This document shows, piece after piece, positions 1 to 8,826 of a stretch of DNA of 64,000 bases. The stretch is taken from assembly GCA_035196065.1 (NCBI GenBank), contig CP136575.1, forward strand, positions 1,838,769-1,902,768, in the 5' to 3' direction. Source of the DNA: Sphingobium sp. GTDB lineage: Bacteria > Pseudomonadota > Alphaproteobacteria > Sphingomonadales > Sphingomonadaceae. Positions within the stretch are counted from its first letter, which is position 1, and the number at the start of each line of letters is the position of its first letter. The notes below the pieces were generated by a model. That model made no database searches and had not been told where the DNA came from. It saw only the letters and a program-made list of their open reading frames with translations. The translations under genes and the position numbers were made by a program.

Positions 1-390
1 CCCGATCCGCGCAACCGGTCTCTTGCCGGACGTTTTGAAACGTCGAGCGAACTGGGTACTGACAAATTTTGCGCGGTCGCCGAGAATGATGATGGCTACC
101 GCATGGGTTTCCTTGCGGTGTTCGGCCCTGAAAGCAAATGCGAAGGGCAGGGCAGTGCTAAACTTGAGGGCGACAGTGTCGTTATCAACCTGACCGGCAA
201 GGAAAGTTGCAGCTTTACTGCCAGTTATGACGGCATCGTGTTGCGCTTTCCCGGATCGGTGCCGGAAGGCTGCACCGCCTATTGCTCCCGTAACGCAAGC
301 ATGAGCGGTACGCGCTATTATTTTGTCGACCCGGGCGATGAAGCGGCCAAGCGCACGCTCGGCCGCGACATCGAAAAGCTATGCGATTGA
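1..390 (+). CDS. 3' part of an unrecognised Cys-containing protein
   Basis: The reading frame is open from base 1, so the start lies outside the window and 129 codons are visible before the TGA at 388-390. I do not recognise the family. The visible part has six cysteines (for example in KFCAV, SKCEG, ESCSF and a terminal KLCD), which would suit a disulfide-bonded exported protein, but no signal peptide can be seen because the N-terminus is missing. It converges with the SPOR-domain gene, leaving 16 bases between the two stops and no terminator-like hairpin. Codon use resembles the neighbours, which supports it being a real gene. Confidence 0.6.
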   Translation, partial: PDPRNRSLAGRFETSSELGTDKFCAVAENDDGYRMGFLAVFGPESKCEGQGSAKLEGDSVVINLTGKESCSFTASYDGIVLRFPGSVPEGCTAYCSRNASMSGTRYYFVDPGDEAAKRTLGRDIEKLCD

Positions 391-406
391 GGCAGCAGGT
401 CTTGGC

Positions 407-1456
407 TTAGTTCGCAATGACCAGGCAGGCTTGCCCGGCGGCAGCGGCCTTTACTTTGGCGCACATATCGGCAGCCGAACTGCGGCTGGCAAAGGGGCCG
501 GCCTGCAGGCGTGTCACGGCACCCGCGCTATTCAGATAGGGTGTCAGCGCAGATAGTCCGCCAACACGGCCCTCCAGCCTATCCCAAAGGCGCGTGGCGT
601 TGGCTTCATTGCCGAACGCGCCAAGCTGGATACGCCAGCCACCTTTGACAGGCGCAGTGGCCGCAATTTTTGTCGGCTTTGAAGGCGCGGCGGGTTTGAC
701 TACCGGCGCGGCGCGGGCCGGCTCAGGCGCGCCGTCGATCGGCGGGATCGCCCCCGGAAAGCCCGGCGCGGCAGCGGCCGTCGCCGGCGCTGCTTGTGAT
801 GGAGGAACCGGCACGGGCTTCACCGCGGCCGGCGGAGCTTTGGTATCAATGGGAAAGCCTGCAACCTGAGCGGAGCGGGCCTGCGCCGATGACTGTTCCA
901 GCACGCCTGCAAGCGCTACGCCTTGCTGGCGCTGTTCCAGCGGGATATATTTGTCCATCTCGGCCAGACTGCGCGATGCAGGTGCAAGGCCAGCGGACGA
1001 AGCGCGGGTCATCAGCGCATAGGCCCGGACCCAGTCTTTCTGGATTTGCGTTCCGTTGAACAATTCGGTTGCCAGCAAATATTGTCCGCGCGGTTCACCC
1101 CGTTCGGCCGAGGCTTGCAGATAAGGCAGCGCTTCGGGGACCTTGCCCTGATAATGCAGCAAATGCCCGATATTGTCTGCGGCCTGCAAATGGCCCTGTT
1201 GTGCCGCCTTGCGATACCATTCGAGCGCCATGTTCAGATCCTGTTTGACGCCGCGCCCCAGCTTATAGGCCTGACCCATGTTGAACTGCGCGTCGGGGTC
1301 GCCCTTGATTGCGGGATCATTCCATTGCTGGACTGCGCCGGCAAAATCCCCATTGGTCCAGGCGTCGACGCCTGCTTTGACGTCTGCAAACGCAGGCTGG
1401 CCGGTAAGGGCGATCGCTGCTGCGATGGGAAGGGCAGTAAAGGCATAGCGGCGCAT
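407..1456 (-). CDS. Exported Sel1/TPR-repeat protein with C-terminal SPOR domain
   Basis: The 349-residue product starts with a signal peptide (MRRYAFTALPIAAAIAL, cleavage probably after the QPAFA stretch). Sel1-like repeats follow at about residues 45-170 (for example AQFNMGQAYKLGRG and ALEWYRKAAQQGH), then a Pro/Ala-rich linker, and finally a SPOR domain at about residues 272-349 beginning GGWRIQLGAFG. SPOR domains bind denuded septal peptidoglycan, so a periplasmic role at the division site or cell wall is likely. Two adjacent ATG codons (1459 and 1456) lie behind a GGAG; the second has the better spacing. The gene diverges from the parA-like gene, and a second SPOR/TPR protein lies on the other side of that locus. 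Confidence 0.85.
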   Translation of the reverse strand: MRRYAFTALPIAAAIALTGQPAFADVKAGVDAWTNGDFAGAVQQWNDPAIKGDPDAQFNMGQAYKLGRGVKQDLNMALEWYRKAAQQGHLQAADNIGHLLHYQGKVPEALPYLQASAERGEPRGQYLLATELFNGTQIQKDWVRAYALMTRASSAGLAPASRSLAEMDKYIPLEQRQQGVALAGVLEQSSAQARSAQVAGFPIDTKAPPAAVKPVPVPPSQAAPATAAAAPGFPGAIPPIDGAPEPARAAPVVKPAAPSKPTKIAATAPVKGGWRIQLGAFGNEANATRLWDRLEGRVGGLSALTPYLNSAGAVTRLQAGPFASRSSAADMCAKVKAAAAGQACLVIAN

Positions 1457-1619
1457 CATGGTCTCCAATTCGATTGGACAGAGCGATAAAGCGCCAAAAC
1501 TGAGATTTGGTAAACGCCCGGAACCGCTCGTTTAACTATCGCTGCCAATCTGAACATAATTTGCCGTGATGCGCAATGCTGCGGTCGCAAACGCATAAAC
1601 GGCAAAAGAGGCCCCCACG

Positions 1620-1634
1620 TTAACCGATTTTTAG
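1620..1634 (+). promoter_or_regulatory. Possible CtrA-type site upstream of the ParA-like gene
   Basis: TTAA at 1620-1623 is followed after seven bases by TTAG at 1631-1634. That is one mismatch from the alphaproteobacterial CtrA consensus TTAA-N7-TTAA. It lies about 50 bases before the GTG start of the ParA-like gene, between it and the divergent SPOR gene. A match of this quality can occur by chance, so this is only a candidate. Confidence 0.22.
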
Positions 1635-1682
1635 CCCTGTTCTGCCAGATCATCTCCAAACAGCTTGCAAAAGGGGAATAAT

Positions 1683-2399
1683 GTGAGGGTTCTCGCATTG
1701 GCATCACAAAAAGGCGGATCAGGCAAAACCACATTGTCTGGCCATCTTGCCGTCCAGGCTCAGCTTGCAGGGGCGGGTCCGGTCGTCCTGATCGACATTG
1801 ACCCGCAGGGCTCGCTTGCCGATTGGTGGAACGAACGTGAAGCTGACCTTCCGGCTTTTGCTCAGACAACTGTAGCGCGCCTTGCATCCGACCTCGCCGT
1901 GCTGCGCCAACAGGGCTTCAAGCTTGCGGTCATCGATACGCCGCCTGCCATCACCATGGCGATCCAGAGTGTTATCTCGGTTGCCGAACTGATCGTCGTG
2001 CCGACACGCCCCAGCCCGCATGATCTGCGCGCCGTCGGCGCTACGGTCGACCTTTGCGAACGGGCCGGCAAGCCGCTGATCTTTGTCGTCAATGCAGCTA
2101 CACCGAAGGCCAAAATTACGTCAGAGGCCGCAGTCGCGCTTTCCCAGCATGGCACTGTTGCCCCGATAACCTTGCATCACCGCACGGATTTTGCCGCCTC
2201 AATGATCGATGGCCGCACGGTGATGGAAGTTGACCCTCAAGGGCGTTCGGCTGAGGAAGTCCGTCAGCTCTGGTCTTATATTTCCGACCGTCTTGAAAAG
2301 AATTTCCGTCGCACGGTGTTCAGCGCACCTGCGGCCGTAAATTCGCAAATGCCCCAGGCACGACCCATGGGCGGTTTCGGTCGCCGGGTCATCGGTTGA
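1683..2399 (+). CDS. Orphan ParA/MinD-family ATPase
   Basis: This is a 238-residue P-loop ATPase of the ParA family. The deviant Walker A motif QKGGSGKTT at residues 9-17 carries the signature lysine, Walker A' is DIDPQGS near residue 40, and Walker B is the VIDTPPA segment. ParA-family proteins dimerise with ATP, bind DNA or membrane non-specifically and position cargo. The start is taken as GTG 1683 because AAGGGG lies six bases before it; a TTG 18 bases upstream in frame overlaps that site. It is short, has no N-terminal DNA-binding extension and has no parB beside it, so it is unlikely to be the chromosomal ParA. The next gene begins 13 bases after its stop. Confidence 0.88.
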   Translation: MRVLALASQKGGSGKTTLSGHLAVQAQLAGAGPVVLIDIDPQGSLADWWNEREADLPAFAQTTVARLASDLAVLRQQGFKLAVIDTPPAITMAIQSVISVAELIVVPTRPSPHDLRAVGATVDLCERAGKPLIFVVNAATPKAKITSEAAVALSQHGTVAPITLHHRTDFAASMIDGRTVMEVDPQGRSAEEVRQLWSYISDRLEKNFRRTVFSAPAAVNSQMPQARPMGGFGRRVIG

Positions 2400-2412
2400 G
2401 CGGGGGATGATC

Positions 2413-3006
2413 ATGAGCGAACCCAAACCGATAGCATCACTTTCATCCGGCCTGCTTGCCCGCAAGGGTGCAGCACGCCCGGCCATGCGCCGCCAGCTGG
2501 TGCAAGGTGCAACTGCCGCAGTGGCTGTTGTCCATGATGACCTTGGCTGGAATGACATGGGCTATGATGTCGATCCCGATCCCTCGGCGCCGATGGATTA
2601 TGACCATGACGCAGGATATAATCCGCTTGCCAATGCTGTTCCGGAGGTAAAGCCCGAGGTAAAGCAACAGCAGGATCGCATCGCCGAACAGTTACAGGTG
2701 CAGGCTGATGAAATGGCTGCGTCCGAACTTTACGAAACATCGGCCGAGGTGGTTTCGATCGTTCCGCCGCATGCAGCAGGGCCGGTTGTTGAAACACAAC
2801 GTCCGCGCGCCGCACCGGGCAGCAAGGGCAAATCGGCATTTACCTTGCGACTTGACGCTGATCGCCATCTGAAATTGCGGCTCGCATGCGCAATCAGTAA
2901 CCGGTCGGCGCAGCAGCTTGTCACAGCAGCGCTGGACGCATTCATTGAGGGCGTCCCTGAAATCAGCAATCTTGCCGCGCAAGTTCCGTCGAAAAAACAG
3001 GCCTGA
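2413..3006 (+). CDS. Putative ParA partner with ribbon-helix-helix-like C-terminus
   Basis: The protein has 197 residues. The N-terminus is basic and short (ASLSSGLLARKGAARPAMRR), the middle is acidic and Pro-rich and looks disordered, and the C-terminal 55 residues resemble a ribbon-helix-helix fold: a strand SAFTLRLDAD followed by helix DRHLKLRLACAI and a second helix SAQQLVTAALDAFIE. No named family is certain. A basic N-terminal peptide joined by a linker to a DNA-binding or dimerising domain is the layout of many partners that stimulate ParA ATPases, and the gene directly follows the ParA-like gene. Start ATG 2413 has GGGGG six bases upstream; ATG 2407 directly abuts that tract and is less likely. 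Confidence 0.7.
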   Translation: MSEPKPIASLSSGLLARKGAARPAMRRQLVQGATAAVAVVHDDLGWNDMGYDVDPDPSAPMDYDHDAGYNPLANAVPEVKPEVKQQQDRIAEQLQVQADEMAASELYETSAEVVSIVPPHAAGPVVETQRPRAAPGSKGKSAFTLRLDADRHLKLRLACAISNRSAQQLVTAALDAFIEGVPEISNLAAQVPSKKQA

Positions 3007-3036
3007 TCGCCTGACCGTCACCTTTGGGGTAAAGTC

Positions 3037-4383
3037 ATGAAGAACAAGACAATCGTAAAACTGGCATTGTCGACCGCGATGGTCGGTTTCACTGCCTTGG
3101 GCGGTGCTAGCGTCGTGGCTTCGAATACGACCACTGAAATTGCCGCGCCGGCGCAATCGAAAAAAGCGCATGGCTGGGCAAAGAAGGCTGAAAGGCTGTT
3201 TGCCAAGGGTCGGACCGACAAGGCTTTGGGCTATGCCGAGGCTGCGGTTGGCGCCGATCTGACCAATGTCGAATATCGCAACCTGCTGGCCCGCATCTAT
3301 ATGGCGCAAGGCCGCTTTAATTCAGCCGAGCGCACCTTTGCAGATGTGATGGAATTGGGCCAGGTCGACGCGCGCACCGTTGTCGGTGTTGCTTTGTCGC
3401 GTATCGCGCAGGGCAAAGCCGATTCGGCGATTGCGCTTGTGGATGCCCATCGTTCGCTGCTTCCGGCTAGCGATTATGGCCTTGCACTTGCTCTTGCTGG
3501 CGACAGCAAACGATCGGTTGATGTCCTTGTTGAAGCTATTCGCGGTGACAATGCCTCGGCACGCACACGGCAGAATCTGGCGCTCGCTTATGCGCTTGAC
3601 GGCCGTTGGCGCGAAGCCCGCATCATGGCGGTGCAGGATATGCCGCAGGATCGCGTCGATACGCGCATTGCCGAATGGGCCCAATATGCCCGGCCGGGTG
3701 CCTATCAGACACGCATTGCTGGCCTTTTGAAAGTCACGCCACGTGAAGACGCCGGCCAGCCTGTGCGCCTTGCATTGGGCGGCGCTATATCAGCACCCGC
3801 AATGGCCTCGGTCGAGGAAGCCGCGCCTGTCGCCATTGCAATGGAAGCAGCTGCACCTGTCGGCGAACTGCCGGCAATCGGCGCTGCGCCGGACGTGGAG
3901 GGCTATGCCGAAACCAATGTCCGCGTTGCCGAAGTGGCACCGGTCGCTGCGGTTGAAGCGCCGTTGATCCGCGCGCCGGAAGCGCCCGTCAAATCGGCAG
4001 AAGCCGCACCTGCTGCCAAGCCGGTGAAGCTCGCTCTGGCCGATGTTCCGGCCCCGCAAGCGAGGTCATCAAGCAAATTTCTGGTCCAGCTTGGGGCATT
4101 TTCCTCAACGGCCAACGCAACCCGTGCCTGGAGCCAGCTTAATCGCAAGCATCGCATCCTGAACGGTTTCGACTCTGCAAGTTCAACGGTGACGATCAAG
4201 GGCAGGACGCTGACGCGGCTCGCCGCATCCGGGTTTGGCAATTATGAAACCGCCGCTGCTGCGTGCCGCCAGATCAAGATGTCGGGCGGCGAATGTATCG
4301 TGCGTTCGACTGATGGCTCCTCGCCGGTGCGGATGGCCGCAAAAAAGCCGGTTCGCAAAGCGGTGCGTATCGCGGCCCGCTGA
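3037..4383 (+). CDS. Exported TPR protein with C-terminal SPOR domain
   Basis: A 448-residue protein with an N-terminal signal sequence (MKNKTIVKLALSTAMVGFTA). TPR-like helical repeats occupy about residues 45-230 (KAERLFAKGRTDKALGYAEA, RNLLARIYMAQGRFNSAERT). An Ala/Pro/Glu-rich linker of about 110 residues follows, then a SPOR domain from about residue 347 (SKFLVQLGAFSSTANATRAW) and a short basic tail. GGGG lies just before the ATG. It starts 30 bases after the ribbon-helix-helix gene and is probably cotranscribed with the ParA-like gene. That suggests a link between a cytoplasmic positioning ATPase and a periplasmic peptidoglycan-binding protein, but no transmembrane segment connects them here. 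Confidence 0.85.
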   Translation: MKNKTIVKLALSTAMVGFTALGGASVVASNTTTEIAAPAQSKKAHGWAKKAERLFAKGRTDKALGYAEAAVGADLTNVEYRNLLARIYMAQGRFNSAERTFADVMELGQVDARTVVGVALSRIAQGKADSAIALVDAHRSLLPASDYGLALALAGDSKRSVDVLVEAIRGDNASARTRQNLALAYALDGRWREARIMAVQDMPQDRVDTRIAEWAQYARPGAYQTRIAGLLKVTPREDAGQPVRLALGGAISAPAMASVEEAAPVAIAMEAAAPVGELPAIGAAPDVEGYAETNVRVAEVAPVAAVEAPLIRAPEAPVKSAEAAPAAKPVKLALADVPAPQARSSSKFLVQLGAFSSTANATRAWSQLNRKHRILNGFDSASSTVTIKGRTLTRLAASGFGNYETAAAACRQIKMSGGECIVRSTDGSSPVRMAAKKPVRKAVRIAAR

Positions 4384-4406
4384 TTTTCAACAAATAGCAA
4401 TTCCTT

Positions 4407-4441
4407 GAAGGGCGGCGGATCAGATGATCTTGCCGCCCTTC
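4407..4441. terminator. Perfect hairpin between converging genes
   Basis: GAAGGGCGGC at 4407-4416 pairs perfectly with GCCGCCCTTC at 4432-4441 across a 15-base loop. It sits where the SPOR/TPR gene and the dihydroorotase-like gene converge, and overlaps the last codons of the latter. There is no strong T-run on either strand, so it is a possible but weak bidirectional terminator. Confidence 0.4.
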
Positions 4442-5637
4442 ATGATTTTGCGCACCCGGCCTTGAACGGGCAGCTTGTCGAACGGTGTGTTGCCGGCAAG
4501 CGCGGTCATCCGGTTGCTATCCACCTGCCATGGGGCGTCTGGGTCGATGAATATCAGGTCTGCCTCACGCCCCGTTTCAACCGAACCGGCATTCACTTTC
4601 AGGATGCGCGCGGGGTTTGTCGATAGCAGTTCAAACAGGCGGCCAAGCGATACATGCCCGTCGCGCACAAGGTTCAGTGTTAGCGCCAGCAATGTCTCCG
4701 CACCCGCCATGCCGGGGGCCGCATCGGCAAAGGGCAGTCGTTTGTCTTCGGGACCACGTGGGTCGTGTCCAGACGCGATCACGTCGATCGTTCCGTCCGC
4801 CACGGCTGCAATGCAGGCAAGGCGATCATCCTCACACCGCAGTGGTGGCGAAAGCCGGGCAAAGGTGCGGAAACCGGATAGCGCTGTGTCGGACAGAAAA
4901 AGATGGGCAGGGGTTATCCCGCAACTGATCCGAAGGCCCTTGTCCTTGGCTCGGCGGATGAGGTCGAGGCCGGCAGCTGTCGTCACCTGACGGAAATGGA
5001 CATGCGCCCCGCTTTCGGCTGCGAGCGAAAGATCGCGCTGGATGGACAGCGCTTCGGCGACTGGCGGCGCACTCGGCAGGCCAAGCAGCGTCGCGTTTAG
5101 CCCGGTGGTCGCAACGGCGTGCCCGGTAACGCCGCCATCCTCGCTATGCACGAACAGCGGCAGATCGAGCATCTCGCAGTAGCGCAGCAGCCGCAACATG
5201 ACGCCTGAATCGGCGATCCAGCGCCTTCCGGTGGCAACGCCCAGTGCGCCTGCTTCCTTCATCAACGCGATTTCGGCGATGTGCTGGCCGTCCATTTCCT
5301 TGGTGGCCGCTGCCAGAGGGTGAACCCAGAAATCGGGTTTGCCCTTGCGCCCTGCAAAGCGGATCGTTGCTGGATCGTCATGCGCAGGGGATTGGTCAGG
5401 CATCAACGCGGCGCGGGTAATTCCGCCAAAGCGGAACGCCGGCTTGTCGGTGGCGAATACGCCAAGGTCGATAATGCCGGGGGCAACAATCAATCCATCT
5501 GCATCGACCCGCTCGCCCAGTGGGTCGGCCTTGCCGACATAGGCGATGCGTTCACCGCTGACATGCAAATGCGTGATTTCGCCCTCGCTTTTGCCGGGAA
5601 GGATAACCCGCCCGCCGAGGATGTTGATGCCGCTCAT
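4420..5637 (-). CDS. Dihydroorotase-like protein, probably catalytically inactive
   Basis: A 405-residue amidohydrolase-superfamily protein homologous to type-I dihydroorotase, which makes dihydroorotate in pyrimidine synthesis. It retains the fold ([10 protein letters not shown], then [18 protein letters not shown] and [14 protein letters not shown]), but the first metal motif, normally D-x-H-x-H after the G-(I/F)-(I/V)-D segment, reads DLGVF with no histidines, and the usual ATDHAPH appears as ASGHDPR. In some bacteria such a pseudo-dihydroorotase (PyrX/PyrC') forms a structural complex with aspartate carbamoyltransferase. The start overlaps the pyrB stop by four bases (ATGA), which fits coupled synthesis and complex formation. 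An active pyrC would then be expected elsewhere in the genome. Confidence 0.85.
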   Translation of the reverse strand: MSGINILGGRVILPGKSEGEITHLHVSGERIAYVGKADPLGERVDADGLIVAPGIIDLGVFATDKPAFRFGGITRAALMPDQSPAHDDPATIRFAGRKGKPDFWVHPLAAATKEMDGQHIAEIALMKEAGALGVATGRRWIADSGVMLRLLRYCEMLDLPLFVHSEDGGVTGHAVATTGLNATLLGLPSAPPVAEALSIQRDLSLAAESGAHVHFRQVTTAAGLDLIRRAKDKGLRISCGITPAHLFLSDTALSGFRTFARLSPPLRCEDDRLACIAAVADGTIDVIASGHDPRGPEDKRLPFADAAPGMAGAETLLALTLNLVRDGHVSLGRLFELLSTNPARILKVNAGSVETGREADLIFIDPDAPWQVDSNRMTALAGNTPFDKLPVQGRVRKIMKGGKII

Positions 5638-6644
5638 GCGCCTGTCTCCTTGGCCCAGCCCTCAACGCCGCGTGCGCGCCGCGTTAAAATGTCGAGGCAG
5701 GCCATGCGCACCGCGACGCCCATTTCCACCTGCTCGGTAATGGCTGATCGTTCCAGATCGTCGGCGATATGGCTGGCGATTTCGACGCCGCGGTTCATCG
5801 GGCCGGGGTGCATCACCAGTGCATCGGGTTTCGCGAGCGCCAGTCGGCGCGAATCGAGCCCGTAAAGATGGAAATATTCCCGCGGCGAAGGGATGAAATC
5901 GCCCTGCATCCGTTCATTCTGCAGCCGCAACATCATCACCACGTCGCTGTCGGGAAGGGCGTCGTCGAAACGGTTGAATGCCTCTACGCCGAAACTCGCA
6001 ATGCCCTCTGGCATCAAGGCTGGTGGAGCGACGACGCGCACCCGGGCGCCGAGGGTTGTCAGGCTGATCATGTTCGAACGCGCGACGCGGCTGTGCAATA
6101 TGTCACCGCAAATGGTCACCGTCATGCCATCAATCCGCCCTTTGCGGCGGCGGATGGTGAGCGCATCGAGCAGCGCCTGTGTGGGATGTTCATGCGTGCC
6201 ATCACCTGCATTGAGCACCGGGCAATCGACCTTTTGCGATATCAGATCGACCGCACCGGAACTGCCATGGCGGATTACGATCGCATCTGCGCGCATCGCA
6301 TTCAGCGTCATGGCCGTATCGATCAGCGTCTCGCCCTTTTTCGTGCTCGATTGCGCCGCGTGCATGTTGACGACGTCTGCACCCAGCCTTTTTCCTGCGA
6401 TCTCGAACGAAAGAAGGGTGCGTGTGCTATTCTCGAAAAAGGCGTTGATGATCGTCAATCCGCGCAGCCGGTCATCGCGCTTGGCGGCACCGGAACGGTT
6501 GAGGGCGACCCACTGTTCGGCCTCTGCGAGGACGAATTCGATCTCCCACGGCTGGAGCCCGGCAATGCCGAGCAGGTGCCGGTGCGGGAAGGCGGCGGAA
6601 CCGGCTGGAAAGCGGCCCGATGAAGCGTTGGATGGCGATGTCAT
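5634..6644 (-). CDS. pyrB: Aspartate carbamoyltransferase catalytic subunit
   Basis: The enzyme condenses carbamoyl phosphate with aspartate, the committed step of pyrimidine synthesis in the cytoplasm. The 336-residue product carries the carbamoyl-phosphate loop [11 protein letters not shown], the SSTKKGET loop, the [11 protein letters not shown] segment and the C-terminal [10 protein letters not shown] prefer the ATG at 6644 (MTSPSNASS) because the conserved part begins shortly after it (FPHRHLLGI); an ATG at 6677 and a TTG at 6683 are alternatives without good ribosome binding sites. It overlaps the downstream dihydroorotase-like gene by four bases. No pyrI regulatory subunit gene is adjacent, consistent with an ATCase associating with a pseudo-dihydroorotase. 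Confidence 0.95.
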   Translation of the reverse strand: MTSPSNASSGRFPAGSAAFPHRHLLGIAGLQPWEIEFVLAEAEQWVALNRSGAAKRDDRLRGLTIINAFFENSTRTLLSFEIAGKRLGADVVNMHAAQSSTKKGETLIDTAMTLNAMRADAIVIRHGSSGAVDLISQKVDCPVLNAGDGTHEHPTQALLDALTIRRRKGRIDGMTVTICGDILHSRVARSNMISLTTLGARVRVVAPPALMPEGIASFGVEAFNRFDDALPDSDVVMMLRLQNERMQGDFIPSPREYFHLYGLDSRRLALAKPDALVMHPGPMNRGVEIASHIADDLERSAITEQVEMGVAVRMACLDILTRRARGVEGWAKETGA

Positions 6645-6760
6645 TAAAGCCAGTGCCTTAGGCGCGTTGGTTCGCATACTCAAGCGTTACGATTCACATT
6701 GTCACCCCCGACGAGATAGGGGGGCACGGTCTGATCATTCAATTTAAACTTAACATCGAT

Positions 6761-6790
6761 CCATGGATTACCGCTTTCGCGGGAATGACA
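6761..6790. repeat. Dispersed palindromic intergenic repeat, copy 1
   Basis: A 30-base unit beginning CCATGGATT and ending GGGAATGACA lies between pyrB and ruvX. It matches 29 of 30 bases of the unit at 50870-50899. The core is a small palindrome (CCGC, TTTC, GCGG); this copy carries an A where the other has the extra C that lengthens the stem. Such short units are scattered in many proteobacterial intergenic regions; their function here is unknown. Confidence 0.75.
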
Positions 6791-6797
6791 TGACCGC

Positions 6798-7259
6798 TCA
6801 GCTGGAGGTAAGTGCGTCGATTGCACCTTGCAGGATATGCGCAGCTGCCGCGCTGTCGATACGCTCGGCCCGCTTGGCTCGGCTCAGATCTGCTTCGATC
6901 ATCGCCCGCTCGGCCGCTGCGGTGGACCAGCGTTCGTCCCACAGGAGGATAGGCAGGCCCAGATCGATGATGTTGCGGGCAAAAGCGCGGCTTGATTGGC
7001 TACGCGGGCTTTCGCTGCCGTCCATGTTCAGCGGCAGGCCGATGATGATGCCGGCGGTCGCGCGTTTCGCAATCGCCGCCTGCAAGGCGGTTTTGTCCTT
7101 GGCAAATTTGCTGCGCAGGATCAGGTCGGCGGGCGAAGCAAAGCTCCACCCGGCATCGCAAAAAGCGGTGCCAATCGTCTTGCTGCCAACATCCAGTCCG
7201 ATCAACACGCCGCCATCTGGCAGGGCGTCACGAAATTCCGGGGCGCTGGTGGTAATCAC
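6798..7259 (-). CDS. ruvX: YqgF/RuvX-type putative Holliday junction resolvase
   Basis: The 153-residue product belongs to the YqgF/RuvX RNase H-fold family, implicated in 16S rRNA 5' processing and in resolving Holliday junctions. It shows the first acidic motif [12 protein letters not shown], the strand [13 protein letters not shown], and the DERWSTAAA motif with the conserved D-E-R. The start is set at GTG 7259 because its GTGA overlaps the stop of the upstream hydrolase gene by four bases, a usual sign of translational coupling; an in-frame GTG at 7286 would lengthen the overlap needlessly. The length is typical for the family (about 140-160 residues). Confidence 0.92.
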   Translation of the reverse strand: MITTSAPEFRDALPDGGVLIGLDVGSKTIGTAFCDAGWSFASPADLILRSKFAKDKTALQAAIAKRATAGIIIGLPLNMDGSESPRSQSSRAFARNIIDLGLPILLWDERWSTAAAERAMIEADLSRAKRAERIDSAAAAHILQGAIDALTSS

Positions 7260-8368
7260 CGCGCCAAGAATTTTTCGATCCTCCACAAGGCATCGGCGCG
7301 GATATTGGCCCAGAATAAGGGGATGTCATAAACATGGTAATTATTGCCCGGCAGCACATAGGGGCCAAGTTCGGGCGGATCGCCGATCAGCAGAAAGCCG
7401 CGTTGATCACAGCGTGCAGGAACTGCGCCGGGGATCAGTTCGCCTGCCTTCATTTCGGCATCAGGTTTGAGCGTACCTAGATTGGCCACCATTTCGGCCG
7501 CCGGAGCTGCCCCGCCGTTAAGGGGGTTGGTGCACAGCATCGCGCTGTTCGCGCGGGAATTGCCGTCAAAGCCGGTGGTTCCATCATAAACCTGCAGGAT
7601 GCGCTCATATTCGGCCGGTTCGGCAAAGCTCTGCCAGCTCATGATGCAGCCGGTCTGGTCGGGGGATGTGCACGCGGGAAGACCCATGGCCGCAAGGTCG
7701 GTGTCGATCGATATCGGCCAGCCAACCGCATAAACGGCAACAATACGCTTTGCGATCGGCTTGCCCGCAACCCTGTCTTTCAGCAAATGGGTCAAGTGCA
7801 GGGCGCCCTGGCTATGGCCGGCAAGGATGATCGGCCGATCTTTCTGTACCTTGGCGACAAAATCGTCAAAGGCGAGCAGCACATCGCGATAGGCCGCATT
7901 CAGCGCCATCTGGCCTTCGGGCTTGTCGGTCAAAAATGCGCCGATTGCCGCCTGACGGTAACGCGGTGCCCAGATTTCGCCAGCCGCTGCAAAGGGCGAG
8001 GCAAGACCCTGAAGGAAAAGCCGCGCCCGATCCTGCGATGTCTTATCATCCAGCGGGGCGTTCCAATGCGTCTTTTCCATATAGGAGGTCGGGTGGATGA
8101 AGAATATCGCTGCCGGGCCGGGAATGTCGATAGCGGGGCTGCCCTTTGGCTGCCAGCGCGTCACATTTTGGGCATCACTGCGTCCGCGCGCGAACCACAT
8201 GGCTGGATCGTCGTAAATGGTCGTCGCCAGCGCCTTTTGTTCCTCAAACTTTGTCGTTGGTACAAAGGCGAGCTGGGTCAATTCCCGTTCATAAATGCGA
8301 ATGACAAAGCCGCCGGCAATGACCAGCATGATGATCGCAGCGACGAGATAGAGGAATTTGCGGGCCAC
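7256..8368 (-). CDS. DUF3089 alpha/beta-hydrolase, membrane anchored
   Basis: A 370-residue protein with one N-terminal membrane segment ([19 protein letters not shown]) followed by an alpha/beta-hydrolase domain of the DUF3089 type. The nucleophile elbow [13 protein letters not shown] contains the likely catalytic serine, and the FFIHPTSY strand near the front is typical. Lipase or esterase activity is likely but the substrate is unknown. Start GTG 8368 has GGA nine bases upstream; frame extension to 8461 would add 31 residues without any conserved feature. It is followed with a four-base overlap by ruvX. The gene diverges from gatC, with about 170 bases between the two starts. Confidence 0.8.
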   Translation of the reverse strand: MARKFLYLVAAIIMLVIAGGFVIRIYERELTQLAFVPTTKFEEQKALATTIYDDPAMWFARGRSDAQNVTRWQPKGSPAIDIPGPAAIFFIHPTSYMEKTHWNAPLDDKTSQDRARLFLQGLASPFAAAGEIWAPRYRQAAIGAFLTDKPEGQMALNAAYRDVLLAFDDFVAKVQKDRPIILAGHSQGALHLTHLLKDRVAGKPIAKRIVAVYAVGWPISIDTDLAAMGLPACTSPDQTGCIMSWQSFAEPAEYERILQVYDGTTGFDGNSRANSAMLCTNPLNGGAAPAAEMVANLGTLKPDAEMKAGELIPGAVPARCDQRGFLLIGDPPELGPYVLPGNNYHVYDIPLFWANIRADALWRIEKFLAR

Positions 8369-8538
8369 TTTGTTCGTTCCAAAAATAGTGTTTGATCCTT
8401 GCAGAGAGAAGGTCGCTGCGCCGATCAACCGTTCAAATAGTCTTCCTGACGAAAATAGCACCGCAAATTTGAACCTTGGCTGAAAACCCGCTGCTTTGGC
8501 GGTTGATGCTGCGCATGCACAATGCTAGCGGCCAAGCC

Positions 8539-8826
8539 ATGTCAGTCGATAAAGATACAGTGAACAAGATCGCGCGGCTCAGCCGTATCGCGATCAGCGA
8601 TGAAGAGGCCGACAAGATGGTCGGGGAGCTGAATGGCATCCTCGCCTGGGTCGAGCAATTGGGTGAGGTCGACGTCACCGGCGTCGAGCCGATGACGGCG
8701 GTGATTGCCAACCATTTGAGGTTGCGTGACGATGTCGTCACCGATGGCGATGTGCGCGAAAAGGTGCTCGCCAATGCGCCCGCGCGTGAGGGCATTTTCT
8801 TTGGCGTGCCGAAGGTGATCGAATAA
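8539..8826 (+). CDS. gatC: Asp/Glu-tRNA amidotransferase subunit C
   Basis: GatC is the small subunit that wraps GatA and GatB of the GatCAB complex, which converts misacylated Glu-tRNA(Gln) or Asp-tRNA(Asn) to Gln- and Asn-tRNA. The 95-residue product has the family signature [16 protein letters not shown], then [15 protein letters not shown] and the GVEPM segment. ATG 8539 (MSVDKDT) is chosen because the family is about 95-100 residues long; the upstream 21 codons are unlike it. The stop TAA shares its last base with the ATG of gatA, so the operon is tightly coupled. Confidence 0.95.
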   Translation: MSVDKDTVNKIARLSRIAISDEEADKMVGELNGILAWVEQLGEVDVTGVEPMTAVIANHLRLRDDVVTDGDVREKVLANAPAREGIFFGVPKVIE

